Positions 1 through 9,529 of a DNA stretch of 52,370 nt are shown here, piece by piece (the stretch's first letter is position 1; each line of letters starts with the position of its first letter). A program made the position numbers and the translations under genes. The notes under the pieces are model-generated. The model saw only the letters and a program-made list of their open reading frames with translations, was not told where the DNA came from and made no database searches. This DNA comes from M3007 sp964630705 (lineage in GTDB: Bacteria; Bacteroidota; Bacteroidia; Chitinophagales; Saprospiraceae). The stretch lies in contig CAZVZH010000008.1 in assembly GCA_964630705.1 (NCBI GenBank), forward strand, positions 1 to 52,370. Reading direction: 5' to 3'.

Positions 1-44
1 ATTTCCAGTCAATAACTAGTGCCACACCTATTCCAGAAAAATAA

Positions 45-85
45 CAGGCCCGGAGACGCTACGAGCGTTCCGGGCCTGCTTTTTT
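45..85 (+). terminator. intrinsic terminator, probably bidirectional
   Basis: A strong hairpin (CAGGCCCGG at 45-53 pairs with the arm ending at 78; inner ACGCT/AGCGT stem closes on an ACG loop) is followed by six T on the plus strand. It would end a plus-strand transcript entering from the left of the window. The other face is T-rich too (TTATTTTT on the minus strand), so it can also end the minus-strand T9SS gene whose stop is at 100. Confidence 0.8.
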
Positions 86-99
86 GCCGGGCTAAATTC

Positions 100-1824
100 T
101 TACCACTGAATCACCAACTGTTGCACCAGCGGCAAGCCCCCAGCCGGAATCAACTTGACCCAGTAGAGGCCGGCATCCAAGCCGGCAGGTAAGTCAAAAT
201 CCTGACTCGCCTCCGCTTCTGCAACATCGAGTGTTTTCAGCAAAGCGCCTTTTGGGCTGAACAGCTGGATCTGCACCGCATGACCTTTCCAGGCGTCGAG
301 GTCGAGTACCACCAGCCCGCCCGTAGTTGGGTTGGGGTATACCGTGAAACTGAGGGCCCCGGGGCTGGCTGGCGGATTGGGGTTGCCGGGGCCACCGGGG
401 TTGACGGGTGTTCCCGGGCCGGATTTGGGTCCGCCGGTGTTGGTCGAAGGCCCAACCACCATTTGCGGCAGGCTGTCGCGGCAATTGAAGGTGTTCAAAT
501 GCGCTTCGTAAAACACTTTGGGATAAATGCGCGTCACGACGTGGATGTAGTCGGGGTTCGCTTGCGGTTGCAAGGTGTATTCAAAAATGTCGGACTGGCC
601 GTTGGAAATACTGTCTGTGGTAGTTTTAAACCGGATAGAATAAAAGGGGCTGAAATTGGGGTTGCGCACCAGGTATTCCCGGCCACTGGGCGCGGTATAG
701 GTGGCATTGTCGTCGGGCGATTTGGCTACCAGCCCATTGGGCAGTTGAAAAGCCGTGTAGAGCATTTTATCGGGGCAATTGTTCGTCACGATGATGGTGT
801 ACCGTTTGCGGTTCATCGAGTCGGCCATGATTTCCAGCAACTCGTATTTCATGCAGCCAATTACTTTGACATCGCAGGCTTGGAGGGGTACTGAACAGGG
901 TGGCGGCGGCGTGATGCTCAGGGTGTCGCGGCAAAGTGAATCGGTGGTATTGACCACGATCAGGTCGATTGGTCCGGCGCCGATCTGGTATGGCCCGACC
1001 GTTGTGGCGGAGTCGTAGGGAAACACCAAGGTGTCGCCGAGCAGGTTCCAGCTGGTGGTATCGCCGCTGACGGTGAGTTGGAAGGTGTACACATCATCGA
1101 GGGAGTCGAGCGGGGTGCCATTGTCGTTGCAGGCAATATTGGCAAACAGAGCGTCGATCGGGCTTTGGCAAGTGGGCGGCACAGAACAGGGCGGCGGCGG
1201 CGCGACGGTTACAGTGTCCGTGCAAAGCGAATCGGCGTTATCTACCAGTACCAGGGTCAGCACCCCACCGCTGATCGGGAACGGCCCGTGCGCGGTAGCA
1301 GTGTCGTAAGGAAAGTTGAGGGTATCGCCTGCCAAACTCCAGGTGCCTGTGCCGCCTGTGGCGGTAAGTAAAAAAGTGAAGGTATCGTCAAGGGAATCGA
1401 GCGGGGTGTTGTTGTCGCTACACAGGACCGAATCAACATTGGCTGAAATCGGCGTAGAGCACACAGGCGGCGGTGTGGAGCAAGGCGGCGGCGGCGCAAC
1501 GGTCACCGTATCGGTACAAAGGGAATCGGCGGTGTTCAGCACGATCAATTGCAAGGGGCCGGCGGTGATCAGTAATGGGCCGAAACTGAACGCTGAATCG
1601 TAGGGGTAGAGGATCGTGTCGTTCAGAACCGACCAGCTGGTGCTGTCGCCGGAAACGCTGAGTAGGTAGGTGTAGGTATCGTCGAGGGAGTCGAGCGGGG
1701 TATTGTTGTTGTTGCAGCTGATGCCACTGAGGGTGGCGGTTATCGGGGTTTGACAATTTTGGGCGAGGCTTATCCAGGGCGCCCCAAGCAAGGTGAGTAA
1801 AAGGAAGCGGATTTTGTTTGTCAT
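100..1824 (-). CDS. secreted T9SS type A protein with three tandem ~98-residue repeats
   Basis: Secreted or cell-surface protein of unknown role, 574 residues. It opens with a signal peptide (about residues 1-22, ending SLAQ). Residues about 23-313 are three tandem repeats of roughly 98 residues; each holds a C-x-x-N-x-TPLDSLDD motif, a FPYDSA-like strand and ends in DSLC-x-DT then PPPPC. The LDSLDD and proline runs suggest a beta-sandwich with short linkers, and the paired cysteines may form disulfides. Residues about 315-455 are a non-repeated region, followed by a Gly/Pro/Asn linker. Residues about 490-574 (YPNPTTGG ... GLYWVKLI) match the T9SS type A sorting domain that directs export across the outer membrane. 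The function of the repeat is not recognised; adhesion or matrix binding is only a guess. A -7 box (TAATTTTG) lies at 1859-1866. Confidence 0.85.
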   Translation of the reverse strand: MTNKIRFLLLTLLGAPWISLAQNCQTPITATLSGISCNNNNTPLDSLDDTYTYLLSVSGDSTSWSVLNDTILYPYDSAFSFGPLLITAGPLQLIVLNTADSLCTDTVTVAPPPPCSTPPPVCSTPISANVDSVLCSDNNTPLDSLDDTFTFLLTATGGTGTWSLAGDTLNFPYDTATAHGPFPISGGVLTLVLVDNADSLCTDTVTVAPPPPCSVPPTCQSPIDALFANIACNDNGTPLDSLDDVYTFQLTVSGDTTSWNLLGDTLVFPYDSATTVGPYQIGAGPIDLIVVNTTDSLCRDTLSITPPPPCSVPLQACDVKVIGCMKYELLEIMADSMNRKRYTIIVTNNCPDKMLYTAFQLPNGLVAKSPDDNATYTAPSGREYLVRNPNFSPFYSIRFKTTTDSISNGQSDIFEYTLQPQANPDYIHVVTRIYPKVFYEAHLNTFNCRDSLPQMVVGPSTNTGGPKSGPGTPVNPGGPGNPNPPASPGALSFTVYPNPTTGGLVVLDLDAWKGHAVQIQLFSPKGALLKTLDVAEAEASQDFDLPAGLDAGLYWVKLIPAGGLPLVQQLVIQW

Positions 1825-1858
1825 GGTAACCTTGTGTTTTTGGTAAAACTGAATTTGC

Positions 1859-1866
1859 CAAAATTA
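1859..1866 (-). promoter_or_regulatory. Bacteroidota -7 box upstream of the repeat T9SS gene
   Basis: On the minus strand the octamer TAATTTTG fits the Bacteroidota -7 consensus TAnnTTTG and lies 35 bp before the start codon at 1824. No convincing -33 TTG is seen at the expected distance, so this is a half-supported promoter. Confidence 0.4.
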
Positions 1867-1913
1867 ACAAGGCGGTACCGCGCATTTAAGAGGGTTTTCC
1901 CTGAAAAAGGCAG

Positions 1914-2010
1914 AATGTAAAATGTAAAATTTAAAAGGCAAAAGGTGCATCGCACGGGCCAGAGGCCTGCTCGATGCACCTTTTGCCTTTTAAATTTTAC
2001 ATTTTACATT
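1914..2010. repeat. 39-bp perfect inverted repeat (long hairpin) behind the M4 protease gene
   Basis: Positions 1914-1952 and 1972-2010 are perfect reverse complements over 39 bp, separated by a 19-nt loop. The outer part is built of the AT-rich heptamer TGTAAAA in tandem, the inner part of AAGGCAAAAGGTGCATCG. It sits only 8 bp after the stop of the minus-strand M4 protease gene and before the next gene, so it probably serves as its terminator, but the stem is much longer than a normal intrinsic terminator. Confidence 0.9.
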
Positions 2011-2018
2011 TTACATTT

Positions 2019-5000
2019 CTATCGTTTGATCACTTTGCGGGTAGCGCCCGTGCCGGCGGCCAGGAGCCTTACGGCATAGGTACCGGCTGGTAGCTGGGCA
2101 AAATTGATGTCCAATTGATTGAGGCCGTTGCCAAGCGTCCATTCCTGCGAGGAGACCGTGCGTCCGAGCAGGTCAGTGACCAACACCTGAGCGGGGCCGG
2201 CTTGCGGCATGTTGAAGCGCAGCTGGAGTTGGTCGGTAGTCGGGTTGGGTGCCGCAGTAAGTTCGAGCACCGAGGCTTGGGGTTCGTTGGCGTCGACCAT
2301 GAGGCTTCGATTGCCGTTGGCAAACCAAACGCCCCATTCGCGGCTGCCGATAAACAAGCTTTCGTCGGCAATGCCGGTAATGCGGTTGGCCGCAACCGAG
2401 CTTTTGTAAATGTTCCGGGTGCTGCCTGCAGTACCATTGTAGATCACGGCATTGTCGAGCCGGGAATAGCTCGGCCAGCCCAGCTCGCCATTGTTGTAGT
2501 ACAATTCATCCACGTCGCCGGTTTGGGTGTTGGCGCCAAGGATATCGTAGCGGTCTTCAATGCCGTCGATAAAATCGAAGGCGATTACAAACGGCGCGTT
2601 TTTGGAAAAGGTAGGGTTGCCCACACTTGCCTTGGCTGGCAAACCGCTGAACAATTTACTGATAAAAGCGGTGGCACCATTGGTGAAAGCGTCGTTTTTC
2701 CAAAAATTCAGGAAGCCGATATCCCAGTAGCTCAGGTCTTCGCCCTGGTTGTTGGAAAGCTCGTTGAAGGCGTCGTACATGAGGTACTCGCCGGAATAGT
2801 CGAACTCCAGCACATCGGCGTAGCGCACCTCGCCCGTGGCTTGCGGCGTTTGCGAATAGGTTGGGTTGTACAGGAAAAAGGTTTGGAACGTTCCCAGTGG
2901 GTCGGCCAGGTCGTACACATAAATCCGGCTTTCCTCCACTTTGGCCAGGGCGGCTAAAAAGCGGCCGTCTTTCGAAATAGCGGCGCTGCGCCAGTCGGGC
3001 GTAAAGCTCAATTCGTATGCCTGGAAGGTAATGTTCGGCGGGTTGTACACCAGGTCGATGCCAATGACATGGCCGGCATCGTTGACAAACACCAGCTGGC
3101 TGCCGTTGTCCGACACGCTGGGCCGGCTGGCGATGCCCTGGTTGTAAATATTGCCCAGAATGGTGCCGTTGCCCGTGGCGAGTTGCAAGGTTTGGCCATC
3201 GTTGGTGGTACACAGGACATAATCGGTACCTGGATTTACGGCGAGCTCGCCCTGATAGTTGCCGCCCTGGCTACCAACGATGCCTACTTGGGTAAAGGCA
3301 TTGCCGGCGGCTGTAGCTACTGCGCTGCCGTACAGCTGGTTGGCAGCCTGAATAACCGCCAGGCGGCAGTCGACGAACTGGCTGGATTTAACCAAATAGT
3401 CGTTCAAAGCCGTGTAGTACACTTTTTCAGCCTTGTCGATGCCTACGCCGGGGCTGTTGGCAAACAGGTAAAAGGCGCGATTGGGAATGCCCGAGTTGAT
3501 GTGCACACCGCCGTTGTCCAAGGGGCCCGTGTATTGCTCGCTGACGTGCTTGGGCTGGGAGGGCGATCCGTTGTTCGGAAACTGGAGGTCGCGCAGGCAA
3601 TTGTTGGGCGTAGCGCCGGGCCGAACGACATCTTCTCCGATATTCCAGTCGTCGCGGTCGATACACACAGCGAACACGTCGGCAAAGGATTCGTTGAGCG
3701 CGCCGCTTTCACCCTGATATTCCAGGTTGGCCGTTTTTTCTATCACGCCGTGGGTCATTTCATGGCCGCCTACGTCGAGGCCGCCGGCCAATTCAGTAAA
3801 GGTAGAACCCCCATTGCCGTACCACATGGCGGCGCCGTTCCAAAAGGCATTCTCCATGGAAGTGCCGTTGGCTTCTGCGACGTTGAAAAAGGAAAGAATA
3901 TTTCCGCCCGAGCCGTTGATGGAGTTGCGCGTATGGGTCGTCCGGAAATACTCGTAGCTCTGGATGGCGTTCCAGTGGGTGCTCACGGCATTTTTGTTGT
4001 TGAACACTGAGGAGCCAGAGGTAACCAGGCTGTATTTAAACGTGCTCTGCACCTCCGGCGACGTGTTTTGAGCGTCGAGCGACACGACAACGCCAACCGG
4101 ATTGCTCGGCATTTGCGAAGCGCCGGCGTTGAACATCGGACGGCCGGCGTCTTCCAAGTAAATAAGGCTGCCTTCCATCCAGGCGCCAAAGCTGCGGTTC
4201 TGGTTTTTCAGGTCGAGGCCTGTAGCGGTAATGGGCCCTCCGGCAGGGGGCGCCGCCGTTGGAGGTTCATGCTGGTGAAAAGGCGCGATTTCGCAGGTAT
4301 TGTCATAGTGGTGCAAAATCGCTCCGGTGCCTGCATCGACAAAATAAACCTGGCGGCGCAGCAAGTTGGGGTAGAGCACCACATGCCAGGCCAGGCGCTC
4401 GGCCTCGAGCTGGCGCTGCGGGTGGTACACCACCAGCGTGGCCGACCGCTCCTGGCCGCCGACCAGGGCGCGTTCTTCGGGCGTCCAGTCGGTTTTGACG
4501 GTTTCTACACCGAGGGCTTCCACTACTTTTTGCACTGCGGCATCCGCATCCAAGGCGGGGATAGTGGTGGCCAGGCGCGGCGTGGGATAGTAGCGCCCAT
4601 TGAGCAGCGTGAAAGCGCCGTTTTGGGTGTGGGCAATCAGCTCGCCGCCGTACACGGGAATACCCTGGTACAACTGATCGAGGCGGACGTGGGTATTGCC
4701 TTGCTCATCGGTTCGGACCGAACGGGCGACAAACTCAGCAGCGGGCGTTTCGAGGCCGGCCGGCTGCAGGCTGATCAGGTAGTCGAGCGCGCGCGCTTCC
4801 ATCGGCCGGTCAGCGTCGGCCGAGCCGGAAGCGGCCGTTTTCCCTTTAAAAAAAATCGGCAGGCCGTTTTCGCCGCGCACGGTTTCGACGGCCGGGTCGG
4901 TGTGAGCGGGCGCTACGAAAGCGCCGATGGGTCGATAATTGGTCTGGCTGAGTCCGAAAGGGTTGGCGGCTACCGGCACCTGGGCTTTGCCGGGCCAGGG

Positions 5001-5126
5001 GCGGAGTTTCAGTTGTTCGGGTGTGGGCGATGCGCCTTTGACGGGGGGCTGGATTTTGGCGCTTTGCGCAGCGGCTTGCTGCAGGGCAAATGCGGCGCAC
5101 AAAACCCCGAGGAGGATTTTTTTCAT
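2019..5126 (-). CDS. secreted M4 (thermolysin-like) metalloprotease with T9SS type A domain
   Basis: Extracellular zinc endopeptidase, 1035 residues. Signal peptide about 1-21 (MKKILLGVLCAAFALQQAAAQ). Residues about 80-280 are the FTP/PepSY-type propeptide that acts as chaperone and inhibitor in this family. The catalytic domain carries HEMTH at 455-459 (two zinc ligands and the catalytic Glu), ALNESFADVF with the third ligand E479, and GGVHINSGIPNRAFY with the catalytic His 542, so the active site is complete. Residues about 630-930 form an extra region with WD/TolB-like beta repeats (for example NGTILGNIYNQG, DDAGHV) not present in thermolysin. The end (ELTAAPNPTTDQLQL ... GTYAVRLL) is a T9SS type A sorting domain. 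Probably a nutritional protease; substrate unknown. Confidence 0.95.
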   Translation of the reverse strand: MKKILLGVLCAAFALQQAAAQSAKIQPPVKGASPTPEQLKLRPWPGKAQVPVAANPFGLSQTNYRPIGAFVAPAHTDPAVETVRGENGLPIFFKGKTAASGSADADRPMEARALDYLISLQPAGLETPAAEFVARSVRTDEQGNTHVRLDQLYQGIPVYGGELIAHTQNGAFTLLNGRYYPTPRLATTIPALDADAAVQKVVEALGVETVKTDWTPEERALVGGQERSATLVVYHPQRQLEAERLAWHVVLYPNLLRRQVYFVDAGTGAILHHYDNTCEIAPFHQHEPPTAAPPAGGPITATGLDLKNQNRSFGAWMEGSLIYLEDAGRPMFNAGASQMPSNPVGVVVSLDAQNTSPEVQSTFKYSLVTSGSSVFNNKNAVSTHWNAIQSYEYFRTTHTRNSINGSGGNILSFFNVAEANGTSMENAFWNGAAMWYGNGGSTFTELAGGLDVGGHEMTHGVIEKTANLEYQGESGALNESFADVFAVCIDRDDWNIGEDVVRPGATPNNCLRDLQFPNNGSPSQPKHVSEQYTGPLDNGGVHINSGIPNRAFYLFANSPGVGIDKAEKVYYTALNDYLVKSSQFVDCRLAVIQAANQLYGSAVATAAGNAFTQVGIVGSQGGNYQGELAVNPGTDYVLCTTNDGQTLQLATGNGTILGNIYNQGIASRPSVSDNGSQLVFVNDAGHVIGIDLVYNPPNITFQAYELSFTPDWRSAAISKDGRFLAALAKVEESRIYVYDLADPLGTFQTFFLYNPTYSQTPQATGEVRYADVLEFDYSGEYLMYDAFNELSNNQGEDLSYWDIGFLNFWKNDAFTNGATAFISKLFSGLPAKASVGNPTFSKNAPFVIAFDFIDGIEDRYDILGANTQTGDVDELYYNNGELGWPSYSRLDNAVIYNGTAGSTRNIYKSSVAANRITGIADESLFIGSREWGVWFANGNRSLMVDANEPQASVLELTAAPNPTTDQLQLRFNMPQAGPAQVLVTDLLGRTVSSQEWTLGNGLNQLDINFAQLPAGTYAVRLLAAGTGATRKVIKR

Positions 5127-5221
5127 AAAAGAAGCAGGTAATCAGTTTTGGATAACCGAAGTGAATGTGTGGGTGAAAAGCGTGTCGGGTGAATGGAGTT
5201 TGGCAAAGATCGGTACAAATT

Positions 5222-7057
5222 TTATTTTACAATTAGGCTCTCCACCGAGCGCGGCCGCCGGATCGTTTCCCAAAAAAAGCCTTCCAGTTTTTTGGTTTCC
5301 TGCAGGCCCGCTTGTTGCATGGGCACAAAACTGCCCTTGGGTTCGGTGTAAAACTTGATACTTTCCACCTGGTTGTTGCCGAAGTAAAGCCGCATTTCCG
5401 AGCAGCTGGTTTCGTTGAGGCCGATATAGGCTTTGTTGTCGTCGAGGGCGTAGTACAGGGCCTGTGCGTTGCCTTCCACGAGCATTTCGCGGGCCTGCCC
5501 TTCCTGAAAAAACACCGTGTTGTTGCGGCCTTTGATCTGGTTGAACATACGCCCGTCGTCGGAGTTGATCACCAGGGCGTTTTGGCGCAGCCAGATGCGG
5601 TCGATCTGGTTGTCGCGCAAGGCCAGGCGGACGGTGTCGGCCGAAAATTGCGAGGTATCGGACCAGATAAGGGGCACGCGTTCGAGTTGGTGAAAATGAA
5701 AAATGCTGTCGGCCGAGCTAAAGCTCAGGGAGTCGCACACTGCCTGCAGGTCGCTCTTGAACACCCGGACATCGCGGTAGGCCAGCAACAAGCGGCTGTC
5801 GGAAAGCGAGTCGGGCTTGAAAGAAGTGAGGGTGTCGGCGCTCAGGTAAAGCGTGTCGGCATCTACGAGCGATTTCATCAGCGGCCGGCCGGCAGCGCCC
5901 GAGTCGCCGAAACCGCCAAAGGCGTGGAGGTATTCGGTTTGGCGGTTGTAGTCCATCTGATAGGCTAGCAGGGTGTAGCCGCTGGCAGTATCTTGCCAGA
6001 CGACATTGCCGAGCGCCAGGCCGTTGCCGAGTTCGTTGTTGAAATCGATCGAATCGGCTTCGATGATGTTGGGCGGGTCGCTCACCCGGCCGCGGCCGCT
6101 GAGCTGGTATTGTTTTTTGCGGCTGTCGTAGCGCACTTCGTGGCCGGTGAGCGACTGTGCGCTGTCGCGGTAATCGACTTCGCCGATGAACACTGCTTTT
6201 TCGGTTTCGGTGTTGTAGCGAATCACATTGGCGCGCACTTCGCGGCGGGCGGCGGGTTCTTCGATATAGGCTTCGCCGTCGAGAATGTACTCCTTTATGG
6301 CGCCGTCGTAGCGCATTTTGCGGGAGCGGCCGCGTTGGCCGTCGCGTTCATACTGGGGGTTGGTATCGAACTCGGCTACATTGTTTTCGATGTCGTAAAA
6401 ACCGCCTTCGGTGTAAATCCGGCTCCCGCGCTGGCTGATGAGCGTAGGCGCCAGGAACTGGACCATTTGGGTTTCGGTGTTGAACGACATGGTATCGGTG
6501 CGCATGGTAAACTCCGGGTCGGTGGCCAACACTTCGCCTTTGAAGTACACTTGTTTTTCGTTCACATAGTAGTAGCCGCGGGTGCTGGTGAGCTGGCTTT
6601 TCCCGTTGGTGAGGGTAGCGCCCTGGTTGTAGGTGGCGATTTTCAGCGCCAGGTCGTAATGAAGGCGGCTGGTAAACAGCTGCTGCCGGCCATTGACGAG
6701 CACGACGTTGCCGTACAAGTCGGCCTGACGGGTATTGGCATCGTAATAGGCCGAGTCGGCAAAAATTTTCACGGTGTCGCCCTGTTCGATTACCACGTTG
6801 CCGGATAGGGTAGCAATATCGCGGTCGATCACCGCGACGTCGCAGAGCACTACCGTGCTGTCTTGCCGCAGGCGGACATTTTCCGTCAGGCGTTGGACGT
6901 AATGCCCTTCGCGCAGGAAGTATTCTCCGGTGACGGACGACTCCACTTTGATTTTGCCCGTAGTATCGCGGGGGGGCTGCGGTTGCTGGGAGTAGGCAAC
7001 CCCAGGCAGTAGCGACAGCGCCAATATGGCCAGGCGGGCACAACAGTATTTTTTCAT
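5222..7057 (-). CDS. OstA/LptA-like outer-membrane biogenesis protein
   Basis: Periplasmic OstA-like protein, 611 residues from the chosen start, with a signal peptide (MKKYCCARLAILALSLLPGVAYSQQ). Rows of short beta strands such as LRQDSTVVLCDVAVID, ITLSGNVVIEQGDTVKIFADSAYYD and LYGNVVLVNGRQQLFTSRLHYD show the periodic OstA fold that carries lipopolysaccharide across the periplasm in LptA and LptD N-terminal domains. Bacteroidota encode such long OstA-only proteins, and a role in LPS transport is inferred from the fold. The reading frame is open 25 codons further up, but that extension is Arg-rich and would bury the signal peptide, so the internal ATG at 7055-7057 was taken. It runs convergent to nothing and divergent from the DCC gene at 7193. 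Confidence 0.8.
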   Translation of the reverse strand: MKKYCCARLAILALSLLPGVAYSQQPQPPRDTTGKIKVESSVTGEYFLREGHYVQRLTENVRLRQDSTVVLCDVAVIDRDIATLSGNVVIEQGDTVKIFADSAYYDANTRQADLYGNVVLVNGRQQLFTSRLHYDLALKIATYNQGATLTNGKSQLTSTRGYYYVNEKQVYFKGEVLATDPEFTMRTDTMSFNTETQMVQFLAPTLISQRGSRIYTEGGFYDIENNVAEFDTNPQYERDGQRGRSRKMRYDGAIKEYILDGEAYIEEPAARREVRANVIRYNTETEKAVFIGEVDYRDSAQSLTGHEVRYDSRKKQYQLSGRGRVSDPPNIIEADSIDFNNELGNGLALGNVVWQDTASGYTLLAYQMDYNRQTEYLHAFGGFGDSGAAGRPLMKSLVDADTLYLSADTLTSFKPDSLSDSRLLLAYRDVRVFKSDLQAVCDSLSFSSADSIFHFHQLERVPLIWSDTSQFSADTVRLALRDNQIDRIWLRQNALVINSDDGRMFNQIKGRNNTVFFQEGQAREMLVEGNAQALYYALDDNKAYIGLNETSCSEMRLYFGNNQVESIKFYTEPKGSFVPMQQAGLQETKKLEGFFWETIRRPRSVESLIVK

Positions 7058-7192
7058 ATTCCTTTTCCGGCGGCGTAAAAATAGGGTGCGCCGCCTGCAA
7101 CCAAACGACAAACGATAAAGTTTACGCTCCATCCAGCCATTTAGCTGCTTCCAAACAGCGCTGGCACGCCGGCGCGCATCTTGTAACCGATC

Positions 7193-7597
7193 ATGTCAGA
7201 CACCGATTCCCCGATTTTATTTTTTGATGGCGTATGCAACCTCTGCAACGCTTCGGTGCAGTGGGTGCTCGCCCGCGACCGCCGCGGAATGTTTCGTTTT
7301 GCAGCCTTGCAGTCAGCGGCTGGCCAGGAGCATTTGCGGCGTTTCGGGCAGGATACGGAGCGTTTTGACAGCGTCGTGTTGATCGCCGACGGGCGCCTGT
7401 ATACCCGCTCGGATGCAGCGCTGGAAGTGCTGCGCCGCTTGGGCCGGCCTTGGTCCTGGACGTATTTTTTGCGCTGGATTCCGCGGCCGATGCGCGATGT
7501 AGCATACGATTGGGTAGCGCGCAACCGCTACCGGTGGTTTGGCCGGCAGGAGGAATGCTGGCTGCCCCGGCCCGAGTGGAAAGAACGTTTTTTATGA
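7193..7597 (+). CDS. DCC family thiol-disulfide oxidoreductase (DUF393)
   Basis: Small protein of 134 residues. The start ILFFDGVCNLCNASVQWVLARD is the defining DCC motif: Asp followed by a CxxC pair (DGVCNLC), expected to be redox active. The middle (FAALQSAAGQEHL) and the end (IPRPMRDVAYDWVARNRYRWFGRQEECW) match the usual family pattern, and the length is normal. The physiological partner is unknown for the family. Plus-strand gene, 135 bp from the divergent OstA-like gene. Confidence 0.9.
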   Translation: MSDTDSPILFFDGVCNLCNASVQWVLARDRRGMFRFAALQSAAGQEHLRRFGQDTERFDSVVLIADGRLYTRSDAALEVLRRLGRPWSWTYFLRWIPRPMRDVAYDWVARNRYRWFGRQEECWLPRPEWKERFL

Positions 7598-7715
7598 CGG
7601 CTTCAACTTTTCCTGGATCTGGCGTTCCAGCCGACCGGATATCTGGGAAAAGCCCTTACTTTTACTTCTCTTTTTAATCGGCACCTGAATTTTTATCACA
7701 CTCAACACCTTAAAC

Positions 7716-9503
7716 ATGCACTTGTCTATGCGCCATTTTTTGACCGCGGCCGTAGTGGTACTGGCCGTTTTTTTCGTATGCCCTGGTTGCAAAACCGATA
7801 ATGCCTCCAGTGCTTGTGGCAAAATTGAATTTAGAAAAGAAAATGCCTTGACGGTGCGGGTAGAAGCCGCCGTCACTTCGCTCAACCCAATTTTACCCAG
7901 CGCTGGCTACAACCGATATGCGGCAGCCGATATGTTTCAAACCCTGGCGGCTGTGGAGCCAAAAACGCTGGAACTGGTACCCTTGCTGATCAAAAAAATA
8001 CCGGCGGTGTATACCGTGGCTTCCGGTCCGCACCAGGGCGCGCTGGCCTACGATTTTGAAATTTATGATGAAGCCCGGTGGGACGATGGCAGCCCGGTGA
8101 CGGCCAACGATGTATTGTTTACCCTGAAACTGATTTACCATCCGCAGCTGCCGTTGGGCGACTGGCTGGGCTATTTCGAATATTTGAAAACAGTGGAAAT
8201 TGACCCGGCCAATCCGAAAAAATTTACCGTCTACTTCAACCAGTACTACATTCTGGCGCTCGAAACCTTGTGCCAGTTTCCGATTTATCCTGCCTATGTG
8301 TACGATGCCGATCAGGTGTTGTCGAAGGTGCCGTTTGCCGACCTTCAAAACCCCGAGCGCGCCAAACAAGTGGTGGCGGCCAACCCCGCACTGAGCGCCT
8401 GGGCGGAGGCCTTTCAGTCGCCCAAATTTGCCAACGACAAAACTGTCATCACCGGCAGCGGCGCCTACCGCATTGAAAGTTTCGATGTGGATCAGGGGCT
8501 GGTGCTGGTCAAAAAACAAAACTGGTGGGGCGACCAACTGGCCAAAGACAACCCATATCTGGTGGCAGCACCGGAAAAAATCATCTACCGGTTTGTGAAA
8601 GACGAAGCGCCGGTGGAAAGCCTGGTGCGCAGCGGCGACCTCGACGTAGTGCCCGCCCTTTCGCCGGAGAAGTTTCTGGAACTCAAAAACGACAGCTGTT
8701 TGTACCTCCGCTACGATTTCCAGTTGGTGGCTGCCAACTCCTACGGCCGCATTATGTGCAATCTTCGCAAACCCCAGCTGGCGGAAAAAGCCGTGCGACA
8801 GGCCCTGGCTCATGCCGTCGACTACGATTATTTGATCAATACCATCTGGCAGGGCATGGCGGAGCGTTGCGTGAGCCAGGTAAATCCCGCCAAACCCTTT
8901 TACGCCCGCAACCTCAAGCCGTATCCATATAATGTACAGAAAGCGCGCGACTTGTTGGCTGCCGCCGGCTGGACCGACACCAATGGCAACGGCATTGCCG
9001 ATAAGAAAATTAATGGCGCGTTGGTAGAGCTGGAACTCAGCCTGTTGGTCGGGGCGTCATCGACTTCCAACCAGATGGGGAAAAGCCTGGCCACCACTGC
9101 CCGCACGGCAGGTATCGCCATCACGGTGGTGGAGGAAGACATCCGGGTGATTTCGCAAAAAACCCGCGAAGGCAGCTACGATCTGGCCATGACGGGCGCC
9201 ACACTTTTCCCCGGCCTGCTGGAAATGTACCAAACCTTGCATACCAACAGCATCGGCGCCGGCAACCGCTATGGGTTTTCCAACCCGGAGATGGACCGCC
9301 TGATCGAAGCGATCCGGACCGAACCCAACGAGGCTAAACGCAATGTGCTGTACATTCAGGCCCAGGAGTTGGTATACGACGAGTTGCCAGAAATTTACTT
9401 GTATGCTCCACAACAACGTTTGGTGGTCAACAAACGGTTTAACTACGTACTTTCGCCCAACCGACCCGGCTATTACGAGCAGTATTTTCGCTTGCGCAAA
9501 TAA
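7716..9503 (+). CDS. ABC transporter solute-binding lipoprotein, family 5 (peptide/oligopeptide type)
   Basis: Extracytoplasmic substrate-binding protein of 595 residues. The N-terminus is hydrophobic and ends in CPGC, a loose lipobox with Cys25 as likely lipidated residue. The body follows SBP family 5: LNPILPSAGYNRYAAADMFQTL near the start, WDDGSPVTANDVLFTLKLI, ITGSGAYRIESFDVDQGLVL, RQALAHAVDYDYLINTIWQGMA and a DTNGNGIAD segment. Such proteins bind peptides, opines, nickel or other ligands; the ligand cannot be read here. No permease or ATPase gene lies in the window, so it would work with a transporter elsewhere or act alone. The next gene starts 26 bp downstream. An alternative start is the ATG at residue 5. 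Confidence 0.88.
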   Translation: MHLSMRHFLTAAVVVLAVFFVCPGCKTDNASSACGKIEFRKENALTVRVEAAVTSLNPILPSAGYNRYAAADMFQTLAAVEPKTLELVPLLIKKIPAVYTVASGPHQGALAYDFEIYDEARWDDGSPVTANDVLFTLKLIYHPQLPLGDWLGYFEYLKTVEIDPANPKKFTVYFNQYYILALETLCQFPIYPAYVYDADQVLSKVPFADLQNPERAKQVVAANPALSAWAEAFQSPKFANDKTVITGSGAYRIESFDVDQGLVLVKKQNWWGDQLAKDNPYLVAAPEKIIYRFVKDEAPVESLVRSGDLDVVPALSPEKFLELKNDSCLYLRYDFQLVAANSYGRIMCNLRKPQLAEKAVRQALAHAVDYDYLINTIWQGMAERCVSQVNPAKPFYARNLKPYPYNVQKARDLLAAAGWTDTNGNGIADKKINGALVELELSLLVGASSTSNQMGKSLATTARTAGIAITVVEEDIRVISQKTREGSYDLAMTGATLFPGLLEMYQTLHTNSIGAGNRYGFSNPEMDRLIEAIRTEPNEAKRNVLYIQAQELVYDELPEIYLYAPQQRLVVNKRFNYVLSPNRPGYYEQYFRLRK

Positions 9504-9529
9504 AACGTTTGATAAAAATAAATTGAAAA

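Noticed and set aside
1150..1760. tandem DNA repeats that could suggest a CRISPR or satellite array
   Set aside because: They are in frame and encode the three modules of a T9SS protein; unit size near 300 bp and no spacers.
4068..5141. 357-codon plus-strand open frame opposite the M4 protease gene
   Set aside because: It is the antisense of a gene with complete catalytic motifs; the translation has no family motif and owes its length to codon bias.
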